NCBI RefSeq assembly: GCF_006363815.1
Contig: NZ_RRYT01000032.1
Location: 1,241 to 50,517, forward strand
Direction of reading: 5' to 3'
Length of the DNA: 49,277 bases
Source: Thermomonospora catenispora
Lineage (GTDB): Bacteria > Actinomycetota > Actinomycetes > Streptosporangiales > Streptosporangiaceae
Part shown: positions 29,531 to 39,013 of the stretch, one piece after another
How positions within the stretch are numbered: the stretch's first letter is position 1
How the letters are laid out: every line of letters starts with the position of its first letter
Program-made: the position numbers and the translations under genes
The notes under the pieces: generated by a model
The model's input: the letters and a program-made list of their open reading frames with translations, nothing else
Told to the model about the DNA's origin: nothing
The model's database searches: none

Positions 29531-29968
29531 TCACTTGGGAAGCTTGACCACCGTCACGAAGAAGTCGTCGATCTGCCGGACCACCTCGATGAAGCGCTCG
29601 AAGTCCACCGGCTTGGTGACGTAGGCGTTGGCGTGCAGGTGGTAGCTGCGCAGGATGTCCTCGTCGGCCTCGGAGGTGGTGAGCACCACGACGGGGATGG
29701 AGCGCAGGTCGGGGTCGGCCTTGACCTCGCTGAGCACCTCCCGGCCGTCCTTGCGCGGAAGGTTGAGGTCCAGCAGGATCAGGTCCGGCCGGCGGGCGTC
29801 GGCGTACTTGCCCTGACGGCGCAGATAGGCCATCGCCTCCTCGCCGTCGCTGACCACGTTGAGGTTGTTGCCGACCTTGTTGTCCTCGAACGCCTCACGG
29901 GTCAGCAGCACATCCCCGGGGTCGTCCTCGACCAGGAGGACCTCGATCGCGCGCACGGGGTCACTCAT
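29531..29968 (-). CDS. Single-domain response regulator (Rcp1-like)
   Basis: A 145-residue CheY-like receiver. The acidic pair is EDD, the phospho-acceptor Asp lies in LILLDLNLP, the conserved Thr in VVLTTS and the Lys in YVTKP. The extended loop after the acidic pair ([12 protein letters not shown]) marks the Rcp1 group that partners phytochrome-like or CHASE-type histidine kinases. Its start lies within the 3' end of the kinase gene (8-nt overlap), so it is almost certainly the kinase's partner. It has no output domain. Confidence 0.92.
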   Translation of the reverse strand: MSDPVRAIEVLLVEDDPGDVLLTREAFEDNKVGNNLNVVSDGEEAMAYLRRQGKYADARRPDLILLDLNLPRKDGREVLSEVKADPDLRSIPVVVLTTSEADEDILRSYHLHANAYVTKPVDFERFIEVVRQIDDFFVTVVKLPK

Positions 29969-31664
29969 CGCCTGACTCGTCGCCTTCCGTCGTCTCGGTG
30001 CCTTTCTGCCGCTCCGCCGCGGTCGCCTCCCGCACGGGCAGCGTCCAGCGGAACGTGGTGCCGGGCCCGGTGTGCTCGGTCTCCAGCCAGATCCGCCCGC
30101 CGTGGTACTCCACGATCTTGCGGCACATGGCCAGTCCGATCCCGGTGCCCGAGTAGCTCTCCTGCGGGTGCAGCCGCTGGAAGATCAGGAAGATCCGCTC
30201 GGCGTACTTGGGGGCGATGCCGATCCCGTTGTCGCTGCAGGCGAACTCCCACATGTCGGGCTGCTCGGCCGACCGCCGCACCGTCAGCCGCACCCGCGGC
30301 GGCTCGTCCCCGTGGAACTTGATGGCGTTCCCGACCAGGTTCTGCAGCAGGATCCCCAGCAGCGTCCGGTCGCCGGTGACCACCGGCAGCTCGTCCGACT
30401 CGATCCGCGCCCCGGTCTCCTCGATGGCCTGCCCCAGATCGTGCCGGGTGCGCTCCAGCGTCCGGTTCAGGTCCACCGGCTCCATCGGCCGCTCCGAACG
30501 GCCCACCCGGGAGAACATCAGCAGGTCGTTGATCAGCGCCTGCATCCGTTTGGCGCCGTCCACCGCGAAGTCGATGTAGCGGCGGCCCCGCTCGTCCAGC
30601 GCGTGGCTGTACCGGCGCTCCAGCATCTGGCAGAAGCTGGCCACCTTGCGCAGCGGCTCCTGCAGGTCATGGCTGGCCACATAGGCGAACTGCTCCAGCT
30701 CGGCGTTGGAGCGGCGCAGCTCGGCGGCCTGCTCGGCGGCCAGCAGCCGCGCCTCGGAGCTGATCCGCCACTCCTCCACGATCCGGCGGCGCATCGAGTC
30801 CACGATCCCGGCCAGCTCGGCCAGCTCCGCCGGCCCCGAGGCGTTCAGGGGGTGGGCGAAGTCGCCCTGGGAGACCGCCCGCACCTGCTCCGACAGCCGC
30901 CCGATCGGCCCCAGCACGGTGCGCCGGATCAGCACCACCACCGCGATCGCCACCAGCACGATCACGATCCCGGTGAACGCCAGCGACAGATACAGCGTGC
31001 GGGCCCGCTCGCGCAGCTGGGCGTCATAGGTGCCGTGCAGCTGGGTCAGCTCCCGCTGGGTGGCCGAGTTGGCGGCGGTGGCCTGCCGGAACAGCGTCCG
31101 TCCGGTCTCGTTCAGCTCCCGCGTCATCTCCCCGTCGCCGGCCAGCGGCACCGCGAACTGGGCGCGCCAGGCCGCGGTGGCCGCGCTGGCGCGGGCGAGC
31201 TGCTCCAGCGTCGGCTCGCCCTCGGGGACGTCGGCCAGCAGCCGCCGCATGGTGGCCACCGCCTGGTCCTCCCGGACCACCGCCTCCCGGTAGGCGGTCA
31301 GGTCGGCGCGCCGGTGATAGCGGGCGTAGGCGCGGATCGCGCTGTCCTGCTCGTCCAGCGCGGTGGTCAGCTGGAAGTGCTGCAGCGCGGCCGGGGCGAC
31401 GTGGTCGATCAGGGCGTCCCGGGCCCGGTTGTTGCCCTGCAGCGCCAGGGCCGACAGCACCAGCGAGGCCAACAGGATGATCGACAACACCAGCGCGGCG
31501 GCGCTGAACCACTGCCCCAGCCTGATCCGGCTCAATCCGTGGCGCGGCGCGGGCGGCTTGAGCGGGGCCAGCTTGGGCGGCAGCGGCGCCCCCGCGCTCA
31601 TCGAGCCCGGCCGCGGCTCGGCCTCGTCGGTGCGCTCGCTCTCGGTGCGCTCCGTGCTGGTCAA
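29961..31664 (-). CDS. CHASE3/HAMP sensor histidine kinase
   Basis: A 567-residue membrane kinase. A first membrane segment (about residues 51-72), an extracellular helical CHASE3-like domain (about 75-220), a second membrane segment (about 222-248) and HAMP (about 250-305) lead into a phosphorylation helix with His in [11 protein letters not shown]. The ATPase domain follows with N-box [10 protein letters not shown]1 DNGIGI and G2 GTGIGLAM. I place the start at a TTG (31664) because it overlaps the upstream TGA (TTGA) and has AGGAG 6 nt before; the alternative ATG at 31601 lacks an SD. The ligand is unknown. Confidence 0.88.
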   Translation of the reverse strand: MTSTERTESERTDEAEPRPGSMSAGAPLPPKLAPLKPPAPRHGLSRIRLGQWFSAAALVLSIILLASLVLSALALQGNNRARDALIDHVAPAALQHFQLTTALDEQDSAIRAYARYHRRADLTAYREAVVREDQAVATMRRLLADVPEGEPTLEQLARASAATAAWRAQFAVPLAGDGEMTRELNETGRTLFRQATAANSATQRELTQLHGTYDAQLRERARTLYLSLAFTGIVIVLVAIAVVVLIRRTVLGPIGRLSEQVRAVSQGDFAHPLNASGPAELAELAGIVDSMRRRIVEEWRISSEARLLAAEQAAELRRSNAELEQFAYVASHDLQEPLRKVASFCQMLERRYSHALDERGRRYIDFAVDGAKRMQALINDLLMFSRVGRSERPMEPVDLNRTLERTRHDLGQAIEETGARIESDELPVVTGDRTLLGILLQNLVGNAIKFHGDEPPRVRLTVRRSAEQPDMWEFACSDNGIGIAPKYAERIFLIFQRLHPQESYSGTGIGLAMCRKIVEYHGGRIWLETEHTGPGTTFRWTLPVREATAAERQKGTETTEGDESGDE

Positions 31665-32875
31665 TGGCGCTCCTGTCCGGTCAACAGCAGCACCGCCACA
31701 TCGTCGGTCAGCTCTTCGCCGTTCAGCCGCTCGACCTCGGAGACCAGGGTGTCGAGCAGCGCGCCGCCGGCCTTCCCGGCGCGCCGGGCGTCCCGGGCCA
31801 GCGTCACCAGCCCCTCGGTGCCCAGCCGGACCGGGCCCTGCCCGATCCGGCCCTCGATCAGTCCGTCGGTGTACAGCAGCAGCCCCCACGAGGACGGCAG
31901 CGCGATCTCGGCGGCCGGCCAGGCGTCCTCGCCCACCAGGTCGGTCGGCAGCCCCAGCGCGGGGCCCGACGTCTCGTCGGGAACGGCGGTGACCTCGTCC
32001 CCGTCCAGCAGCAGCGGCGGAGGGTGCCCGGCCAGGTGCATCCGGGCGGTGCGCAGGGACGGGTCCACGGTGATCGTGCAGACCGTGGTGAACAGCTCGT
32101 CGCTGCGCCGCTCGTGCCCGAGCACGGTGTTCAGGGTGGTCAGCAGCTGCGCGCCGGTGTGCCCGGCCAGCACCAGGGTGCGCCAGGCCATCCGCAGGCA
32201 CACCCCCAGCGCGGCCTCGTCCGGGCCGTGCCCGCACACGTCGCCGATCATCAGGTGCACCGACCCGTCGTCGGTCTGCACCGTGTCGTAGAAGTCCCCG
32301 CCCAGCAGCGCCCGGCGGCGACCGGGCCGGTAACGGGCGTGATGCCGCAGCGACTCGTCGTCGATCAGCGGGACCGGCAGCAGGCCGCGCTCCAGCCGGG
32401 CGTTCTCCCGGCTGAGGATGCGCGCCTCCACCAGGCGCCGCTCGCTCTCCTCGGCCCGCTTGCGCTCGATCGCGTACCGGATCGCCCGGGCCAGCAGCGG
32501 ACCGTCCACCTCGCCCTTGACCAGGTAGTCCTCGGCGCCCAGGGCGACCGCCCGGACCCCCAGGTGGGCGTCGGCCAGCCCGGTGAGCACCACCACCGCG
32601 GCCCGGTCGGTCAGCGACAGCACCTCCTGCAGGAGCTCCAGCCCCCCGGCATCGGGCAGCGACAGGTCGGCCAGCACGCAGTGAATGCGCCCCGACATCC
32701 GCTGCCGGGCCTCGCCCAGCGTGCGGACGTGCAGGATCTCCACGTCCAGCCCGGAATCGGCCAGCAGCTCCTCGACCAGGAAGGCGTCACCGGGGTCGTC
32801 CTCGATGAGCAGCAGGCGCAGCCTGCCGTCGATCCCGGGCAGTACCGTGGTGGGATGGTCGCTGGTCGTGCTCAC
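31661..32875 (-). CDS. Receiver-linked PP2C (RsbU/SpoIIE-type) phosphatase
   Basis: A 404-residue protein with an N-terminal receiver domain (IEDDPGD acidic pair, phospho-acceptor in VLADLSLPD, Lys in YLVKGE; about residues 20-140), a short coiled-coil linker (about 140-175) and a PP2C-type phosphatase domain. The phosphatase metal motifs are GGDFYD, GDVCGHG, LAGHPPPLL, YTDGL and DDVAVLLL. Such proteins dephosphorylate anti-anti-sigma factors in the partner-switching stress response. The start is GTG at 32875. It is the first gene of a three-gene signalling unit with the kinase and the Rcp1-like regulator. Confidence 0.9.
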   Translation of the reverse strand: MSTTSDHPTTVLPGIDGRLRLLLIEDDPGDAFLVEELLADSGLDVEILHVRTLGEARQRMSGRIHCVLADLSLPDAGGLELLQEVLSLTDRAAVVVLTGLADAHLGVRAVALGAEDYLVKGEVDGPLLARAIRYAIERKRAEESERRLVEARILSRENARLERGLLPVPLIDDESLRHHARYRPGRRRALLGGDFYDTVQTDDGSVHLMIGDVCGHGPDEAALGVCLRMAWRTLVLAGHTGAQLLTTLNTVLGHERRSDELFTTVCTITVDPSLRTARMHLAGHPPPLLLDGDEVTAVPDETSGPALGLPTDLVGEDAWPAAEIALPSSWGLLLYTDGLIEGRIGQGPVRLGTEGLVTLARDARRAGKAGGALLDTLVSEVERLNGEELTDDVAVLLLTGQERH

Positions 32876-33219
32876 TCAAGGCCTTCGGACGATCGGCGCG
32901 GGCGTCGGCCCGCAGACAGGCTCGACATGGGCATAAGCATGGCTCGGGCAACGACTCGGCATGGTGTCACCGGCCGCACGAGCGGCCGTGCCGGGCGGCG
33001 GCGGTAGTCCGGTCGCCGCATCTCCCGGCCGTGGAAGCGGCGTCACAGCAAAGGGTCCGATGGCCGCTCCGCATGCCTCGACCTTACCGCCTCCCTTCCA
33101 GGCTCTGCACCTGCTGGACCCTTTCGCTTGTCCCCAACGCGTACAGTCTGCGACGAGTGCCCGCCGCCCGCCGGAAAAACGTTCGTTCTCCGTCGAACGG
33201 CGCGCCTAGGGTTCGCAGG
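32876..33219. promoter_or_regulatory. Divergent intergenic region, PP2C gene / ABC exporter
   Basis: This 344-bp gap serves two divergent operons. Near the ABC gene lies a 6-bp inverted repeat CGTTCG-N8-CGAACG (33180-33199), followed by a -10-like TAGGGT at 33207-33212, 7 nt before the GTG at 33220. That spacing suits a leaderless transcript. I see nothing else that I can support. Confidence 0.4.
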
Positions 33220-34935
33220 GTGAAGGATGCACTACCGACCGTCGACCCGGGCGATCCCGATCATCGGTCTCCGGGACGGTACCTGTGGTGGCTGGCCCGC
33301 CACCAGTCCGGGCCGCTGCTCCGCGGCATCGGCTGGGGCGTGCTGTGGATGGCCTCGCTGGCGCTGATCCCGCCGACGATCGGCCGGGCGATCGACGCGG
33401 GCGTGGCCGCCCGGGACGTCGGCGCGCTGTCGATCTGGTCGGCGGTGCTGCTGGGGCTGTTCGGGCTGCAGGCCGCGGCGGGGGCGATGCGGCACCGGCG
33501 GGCGGTGTTCTGCTGGCTGTCGGCCGCCTACCGCACCGTCCAGGTGGTGACCCGGCAGGCCACCCGGCTCGGCGCCGCCCTGTCCCGCCGGATCAGCGCC
33601 GGCGAGGTCGTCAGCGTCGGCGTCTCCGACGTGGAGCACATCGGGAGCGCGCTGGAGGTCGTGATCCGCGGCACCGCCTCGGTGGTGATGATCATGGTGG
33701 TGATCGCGCTGATGCTGGCCACCGACCTCGGCGCGGGCCTGGCCGCGCTGGCGGGCGTCCCGGTGATCCTGCTGGTCGGGGCGCCGCTGCTGGGGCCTTA
33801 CCGGCGGCGCACCCGGCGGCTGCGGGAGCTGATCGGTGAGCTGAACACCCGGGCCACCGACATCGTGGCGGGCCTGCGGGTGCTGCGCGGCGTGGGCGGG
33901 GAGAAGCTGTTCGCCGCCCGGTACCGCGAGCAGTCCCAGCGGGTCCGGCGGGCCGGCGTGGACGCGGCCCGGGCGGAGTCGATGCTGGCGGGCGCGGAGG
34001 TGCTGCTGCCGGGGCTGCTGACCGTGGCGGTCGTCTGGCTGGGGACGCGGTCGGCGCTGGCGGGCGCGATGAGCCCCGGCGAGCTGGTCACCGTGTACGG
34101 GTACGCGGTGTTCCTGGTCATTCCCATGGCGACGTTGGCGGAGGCGGCCGACAGCCTCACCAAGGGGCACGTCGCCGCGAGCCGGGTCGTGGCGGTGCTG
34201 GCGCTGGAGCCCGAACCGGAGGGGGAGGGCGACCGGGAGCCCGCCCGCCCGGCCGACCTGGTGGACCCGCTGTCGGGCCTGGTGGTCCGGCACGGCCGGC
34301 TGACCGCGCTGGCCGCCGCGTCCGCCGCCGACGCCCGCGCCATCGCCGACCGGCTGGGCCGCTACACCGAGGTCGAGGGGGCCGACGTCACCTACGGCGG
34401 GGTGCCGCTGCGGGACCTGGCGCGCCTGCGGGAACGGATCATCGTCGCGGTCAACGAGGACGTCCTGCTGTCGGGGCCGCTGACCGCCACGCTCGCCTGC
34501 GGCGACCCCGCCCGGGACGTGGACGCGGCGATCGCGACGGCGTCGGCGGAGGACATCGTGGCCGAGGTCGGCCGGGACGCCCACGTCGTGGAGGCGGGCC
34601 GGGAGTTCTCCGGCGGGCAGCAGCAGCGGCTGCGGCTGGCCCGGGCGCTGGCCGCCGACCCCGAGGTGCTGGTGCTGGTGGAGCCGACCAGCGCGGTGGA
34701 CGCGCACACCGAGGCCCGGATCGCCGACCGGCTGAGGCGGATGCGGGCGGGCCGCACCACGCTGGTGTGCACCACCAGCCCGCTGCTGCTGGACCGGGCC
34801 GAGCACGTGGTGTTCGTCGAGGACGGGACGGTGGTCGCCGAGGGGACGCACCGCGACCTGCTCGACGCCGAGCCCCGCTATGCGGAGGCGGTGACCAGGA
34901 ACGAGACGGCCGACCGGGCCCATGGGACGGCTTGA
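33220..34935 (+). CDS. ABC exporter half-transporter with degenerate ATPase site
   Basis: A 571-residue exporter-type protein: a six-helix membrane domain (about residues 20-310) then a nucleotide-binding domain. The ABC signature is near-canonical (FSGGQQQRLRLARAL). The Walker A motif is missing; ALAAASAADARAIADRLG stands where GPxGxGKST should be. The Walker B Asp is replaced (VLVLVEPTS) and the switch His is absent (CTTSP). The protein should not hydrolyse ATP alone. It is probably the passive partner of the next gene's product in a heterodimer. The start is a GTG at 33220; in-frame codons further up lie in promoter-like DNA. Substrate unknown. Confidence 0.85.
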   Translation: MKDALPTVDPGDPDHRSPGRYLWWLARHQSGPLLRGIGWGVLWMASLALIPPTIGRAIDAGVAARDVGALSIWSAVLLGLFGLQAAAGAMRHRRAVFCWLSAAYRTVQVVTRQATRLGAALSRRISAGEVVSVGVSDVEHIGSALEVVIRGTASVVMIMVVIALMLATDLGAGLAALAGVPVILLVGAPLLGPYRRRTRRLRELIGELNTRATDIVAGLRVLRGVGGEKLFAARYREQSQRVRRAGVDAARAESMLAGAEVLLPGLLTVAVVWLGTRSALAGAMSPGELVTVYGYAVFLVIPMATLAEAADSLTKGHVAASRVVAVLALEPEPEGEGDREPARPADLVDPLSGLVVRHGRLTALAAASAADARAIADRLGRYTEVEGADVTYGGVPLRDLARLRERIIVAVNEDVLLSGPLTATLACGDPARDVDAAIATASAEDIVAEVGRDAHVVEAGREFSGGQQQRLRLARALAADPEVLVLVEPTSAVDAHTEARIADRLRRMRAGRTTLVCTTSPLLLDRAEHVVFVEDGTVVAEGTHRDLLDAEPRYAEAVTRNETADRAHGTA

Positions 34936-34956
34936 GGAACGGTGAAAGAGGCACGG

Positions 34957-36762
34957 ATGGGCGCACAGATCCTGCCGGTGGCCTCCCCCCGCCGGGTGCG
35001 CGCGTACGCGCGGCGGCTGACGCTGCGGCACTCCCGCGCGCTGGCCGGCGCGCTGACCCTGCACGCCCTGGCCGCGGCGGCCGGGCTGATCGTGCCGCGT
35101 CTGCTGGGCGACCTGGTGGAGGACGTCGCCGACGGCCGCGCCGCCGCCGGCGGCGTCGTGGCGGCCATCGCGGCGTTCCTCCTCGCCCAGGGCGTCCTGC
35201 AGCGGCAGGCGTTCTACGCCTCGGCCCGGCTCGGCGAACGGGTGCTGGCCGAGCTGCGCGAGGAGTTCGTGGAGCGGGTGCTGGCGCTGCCGCTGTCGGT
35301 GGTGGAGCGCGCCGGCACCGGCGACCTGGTCAGCCGGACCTCCCGGGACGTGGGGAACCTGGCCGGCGTGGTCCGCTTCGCGGTCCCCGACGCGCTGATC
35401 TCCCTGGTGATCGTCGCGTTCACCGCCGGCGCGGTGGCGCTGGCGGGGCCGCTGCTGGTGCTGCCGGGGCTGGCCGTGATCCCGCTGTACTGGCTGTTCT
35501 CCCGCTGGTACCTGGCCCGGGCCCGGGACGGCTACCTGCGGGAGAGCGAGGCCTGGGCCGCCCTCACCGACGGGCTCGCCGAGACCGTCGCCGGCGCCCG
35601 CACCATCGAGGCGTTCGGCCTGCAGGAGCAGCGGCACCGGAGGACCGACGCCGACATCGCCGCCAGCTGGGCCCGGGAGCGCTACACCCTGCACCTGCGC
35701 ACGGTGTTCGTCCCCGGCGTCACCGTGTGCCTGGGGCTGCAGGTGAGCGCGACCCTGCTGGTCGGCGGGATCGGTCACATCCACGGCTGGGCGTCGCTGG
35801 GGCAGGTCACCGCCGCCGTGCTGTACGTGCAGCAGCTCGCCGGGCCGCTGGAGCGGCTGTTGAGCCGGCTGGACGAGCTGCAGATCGGCGGCGCCTCGCT
35901 GGCCCGGCTGTTGGGCGTCGACGAGGTGCCCCCCGATCGCGCACCCTCGGCGGGCGTCGTCTCCACGGGCTTCACACGGCCCGTGCTGGAGGCCCGTGAC
36001 GTCCGCTACGCCTACCGCGCCGGCCGGGACGTCCTGCACGGCGTCGACCTGACGCTGCGGCCGGGGGAGCGGCTGGCGATCGTCGGGCCCAGCGGCGCCG
36101 GCAAGTCCACCCTCGGCAGGCTGCTGGCCGGCGTCCACAACCCCCGCACCGGCACGGTCACGGTGCGCGAGGACGGCGCCGCCGACCATCGGGTGTCGCT
36201 GACCGATCTGCCGCTGGACGAGCTGCGCGGACAGGTCGCCCTCCTCACCCAGGAGCAGCACGTCTTCCGCGGCACGCTGCGCGACAACCTGATCATGGCC
36301 CGGCCCGACGCCACCGACGAGCAGGCCCGCGCCGCGCTGGAGGCCGTCCGCTGGGACGGCCCGGACCTGGACGCCGTCGTCGGGTCCGGCGGCGCGCCGC
36401 TGTCCCCCGCGCAGGCCCAGCAGCTGGCCCTGGCCCGGCTGGTGCTGGCCGACCCGCACACCCTGGTGCTGGACGAGGCGACCTCGCTGCTGGACCCGCG
36501 GGCCGCCCGCAGGCTGGAACGCTCCCTGGCGGCCGTGCTGCACGGCCGCACCGTGGTCGCCATCGCGCACCGCCTGCACACGGCGCACGACGCCGACCGC
36601 GTCGCGGTGGTCGAAGACGGCCGCATCACCGAGTTCGGCTCCCACCACGAGCTCCTGCGGGCCGGCGGCTCCTACGCCGCCCTGTGGCGGTCGTGGCACG
36701 GCGCGGACGATGAGGCGTCGCCCGGGCGGACCGGCCCGGGCGTCAGCCCAGATGGGTCTTGA
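34957..36762 (+). CDS. ABC exporter half-transporter, catalytic subunit
   Basis: A 601-residue exporter-type ABC protein with six membrane helices (about residues 20-310) and a nucleotide-binding domain. Walker A (GPSGAGKST), Q-loop (LLTQEQHVF), Walker B (TLVLDEATS) and switch His (IAHRLH) are intact, but the signature motif is altered to LSPAQAQQLALARL. It should supply the working Walker site in a pair with the upstream protein. I prefer the ATG at 34957 (AAAGAGG upstream); a GTG at 34942 is an alternative. The 3' end overlaps the convergent peptidase gene by 20 bp. Confidence 0.88.
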   Translation: MGAQILPVASPRRVRAYARRLTLRHSRALAGALTLHALAAAAGLIVPRLLGDLVEDVADGRAAAGGVVAAIAAFLLAQGVLQRQAFYASARLGERVLAELREEFVERVLALPLSVVERAGTGDLVSRTSRDVGNLAGVVRFAVPDALISLVIVAFTAGAVALAGPLLVLPGLAVIPLYWLFSRWYLARARDGYLRESEAWAALTDGLAETVAGARTIEAFGLQEQRHRRTDADIAASWARERYTLHLRTVFVPGVTVCLGLQVSATLLVGGIGHIHGWASLGQVTAAVLYVQQLAGPLERLLSRLDELQIGGASLARLLGVDEVPPDRAPSAGVVSTGFTRPVLEARDVRYAYRAGRDVLHGVDLTLRPGERLAIVGPSGAGKSTLGRLLAGVHNPRTGTVTVREDGAADHRVSLTDLPLDELRGQVALLTQEQHVFRGTLRDNLIMARPDATDEQARAALEAVRWDGPDLDAVVGSGGAPLSPAQAQQLALARLVLADPHTLVLDEATSLLDPRAARRLERSLAAVLHGRTVVAIAHRLHTAHDADRVAVVEDGRITEFGSHHELLRAGGSYAALWRSWHGADDEASPGRTGPGVSPDGS

Positions 36763-38821
36763 GGAAGTCCACCTGGAGCAGCAGCAGGTTCTCCGCCACG
36801 ACCTCCTGGGGGGTCATGTGGGTGACCCCCGACAGCGGCAGCACCGTGTGCGGGCGGCCCGCCGCCAGCAGCGCCGAGGACAGCCGGAGGGTGTGGGCGG
36901 CCACCACGTTGTCGTCGGCGAGGCCGTGGATGAGCATCAGCGGGCGCTCCAGCCGGGGCGCGTCCTCGATGAGGGAGTTGCGCACGTAGTTGTCCGGCTC
37001 CTCGTCGGGATGCCCCAGGTAGCGCTCGGTGTAGTGGGTGTCGTACAGCCGCCAGTCGGTCACCGGGGCGCCCGCCACGGCCGCATGGAACACATCCGGG
37101 CGGCGCAGCACCGCCAGCGCCGCCAACCAGCCGCCGAACGACCAGCCGCGGATCCCCACCCGGCCGGTGTCCAGGGCGTCGGGGAAGCGACGGGCGGCCT
37201 CCTCCAGCGCGGTGATCTGATCCTCCAGCACCGGGCCGGCGAAGTCGCCGCGGATCGCCCGTTCCCAGCGCACACCGCGCGCCGGGGTGCCCCGCCCGTC
37301 GGCGATGACGACCGCGAAGCCCTGATCGGCCAGCCACTGGGCCTCGGTGTAGGCGCGCCGCACCGCCAGCACCCGCTGGGCGTGCGGGCCGCCGTAGGGG
37401 TCCATGAGCACCGGCAGCCGCCCGTCGCCGGGCTTCCAGCCGGTGGGCAGCAGCACCGCGGTGCGGATCCGGCGCTCCCCGGCCTGCAGCAGGTGCACCG
37501 TCGGGGTGATCGCCGGGGTCTCCGCCCGCGAGGCGATCTCGTGCACGCCGCCCGGCGCGGTCACCTGCACCTGGACGCCGTGCCTGTCGAGCCGGGAGGC
37601 GGTCAGCACGGTCACCTTCCCCGACCGGGCGCCGCCGAACACCCCCTGCCCCTCGCTGAGGCGGGTCAGCTCGCCCGGCGCGTACGACCACACGTGGACC
37701 TCGGTCGGCTCCTCGGAGGCGGTGAACAGCACCGAGTCGCCCTCCACCTCCAGCACCGAGCGCACCTGCAGGCCGGGCGGGGTGACCGGCTCGCCGCCCA
37801 CGGTCAGCCGCCGGGTGTCGGTCTCGGCGTCCTCGACCGTCCACACCAGCGCCCCGTCGTCGGTGCGGGCGGGCACGCCGGGGACGATCTCCAGCCAGAC
37901 CGGGTCGTGCGACACGTGCAGCACCGAGGTGTCGCCGCTGGCCGGGTCCACCGCCAGCACCCGCATGACCCGCTGGTCCCGCGACTGCACCACGACCATC
38001 GGGCCGTGCCGGTCCCACACGGCGGTGACCAGGTAGGGGAACTCCGACTGGTCCCACACCACCGGCCTGCGCTCGCCCTCCAGCGGGATCAGGTACAGCG
38101 CCACGTAGGCGTTGGGGGTGCCCGCCGCCGGGTAGGCGACCTCGGTCGCCGGCCGGTCGGGGTTGGCGGGGTCGGCGATGTGCCAGCGCGTCACCGGGGT
38201 CTCGTCCACCCGCGCCGCCAGCAGCGCCGTGCCGTCCGGCGACCACCAGTGGCCGCGCATCCGGCCCATCTCCTCGGCCGCGATGAACTCCGCGAGCCCG
38301 TAGGAGACCTGGTCGCTCTCCGGCTGCACCAGGGCCCGGTCGTCGCCGCCGTCGACATCGACGACCCGCAGCGTCCGCCCCGACACGTACGCCACTCTCC
38401 GGCCGGTCGGGTCGGGGCGCGGGTCGAACACCGGGGTCGCGGCGGGCAGCGCCCGCACCGTCCCCTCCCGCAGGTCGGCCGTGAACAGCCGGCCGCCCAG
38501 CGCGAACGCCGCGGTCCGCAGCCGCCGGTCGGCGGCGAACCCGACGATCCCGCCGGCCTGCTCGCGGGCCCGTTCGCGGCGGGCGCGCTCCTCCGGGGGC
38601 AGGTCCTCCTCGCCCGGGACGGACAGCTCGGCCGGGTCGGCGATCAGCCGTTCGGTCCCGGTCGGCAGGTCCAGCGCCCACAGGCAGGTGACCGGATCGG
38701 TGCCCGACCTGGTGCGCAGGAACGCCACGAGGGAGCCGTCGGGCGCGATCTGGAACCCGCGCGGGACACCGAGGGTGAACCGGCGGGTGCGGGCACTCTG
38801 CCGTGGGAAGCTGATGGTCAT
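36743..38821 (-). CDS. Prolyl oligopeptidase family (S9, DPP-IV-like) peptidase
   Basis: A 692-residue serine peptidase without a signal peptide. The N-terminal ~430 residues form a beta-propeller-like region that contains the FIAAEEMGRMRGHWWSPDG segment typical of the dipeptidyl-peptidase IV group (the Glu-Glu pair binds the substrate amino terminus). The catalytic domain has Ser in GWSFGGW, Asp in LADDNV and His in GVTHMT. It probably cleaves dipeptides from peptide N-termini in the cytoplasm. The ATG at 38821 was chosen because upstream in-frame residues are unstructured. Confidence 0.9.
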   Translation of the reverse strand: MTISFPRQSARTRRFTLGVPRGFQIAPDGSLVAFLRTRSGTDPVTCLWALDLPTGTERLIADPAELSVPGEEDLPPEERARRERAREQAGGIVGFAADRRLRTAAFALGGRLFTADLREGTVRALPAATPVFDPRPDPTGRRVAYVSGRTLRVVDVDGGDDRALVQPESDQVSYGLAEFIAAEEMGRMRGHWWSPDGTALLAARVDETPVTRWHIADPANPDRPATEVAYPAAGTPNAYVALYLIPLEGERRPVVWDQSEFPYLVTAVWDRHGPMVVVQSRDQRVMRVLAVDPASGDTSVLHVSHDPVWLEIVPGVPARTDDGALVWTVEDAETDTRRLTVGGEPVTPPGLQVRSVLEVEGDSVLFTASEEPTEVHVWSYAPGELTRLSEGQGVFGGARSGKVTVLTASRLDRHGVQVQVTAPGGVHEIASRAETPAITPTVHLLQAGERRIRTAVLLPTGWKPGDGRLPVLMDPYGGPHAQRVLAVRRAYTEAQWLADQGFAVVIADGRGTPARGVRWERAIRGDFAGPVLEDQITALEEAARRFPDALDTGRVGIRGWSFGGWLAALAVLRRPDVFHAAVAGAPVTDWRLYDTHYTERYLGHPDEEPDNYVRNSLIEDAPRLERPLMLIHGLADDNVVAAHTLRLSSALLAAGRPHTVLPLSGVTHMTPQEVVAENLLLLQVDFLKTHLG

Positions 38822-39013
38822 GGTCTGAGTCTGCCAGTCCCCCCGGGCGGGCCGGGAACGGGCATGAGGGACGCCGGACGCGGGACGGGACGGCGGATGA
38901 GGCGAAGGACACCCCCGTGACCGTGATCCCTCCGCGCAAGAGAGCGTCACGGCGCCCGCCCCTCCGGTAGTTTCGAGGTTCTGCCCCTAGGTCCTCGCGT
39001 ACAGGAGTGGTCG

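Noticed and set aside
33232-36699. A 1155-codon open frame on the - strand
   Set aside because: It mirrors the two ABC exporter genes and encodes a Gln/Gly/Arg/His-rich sequence without domains.
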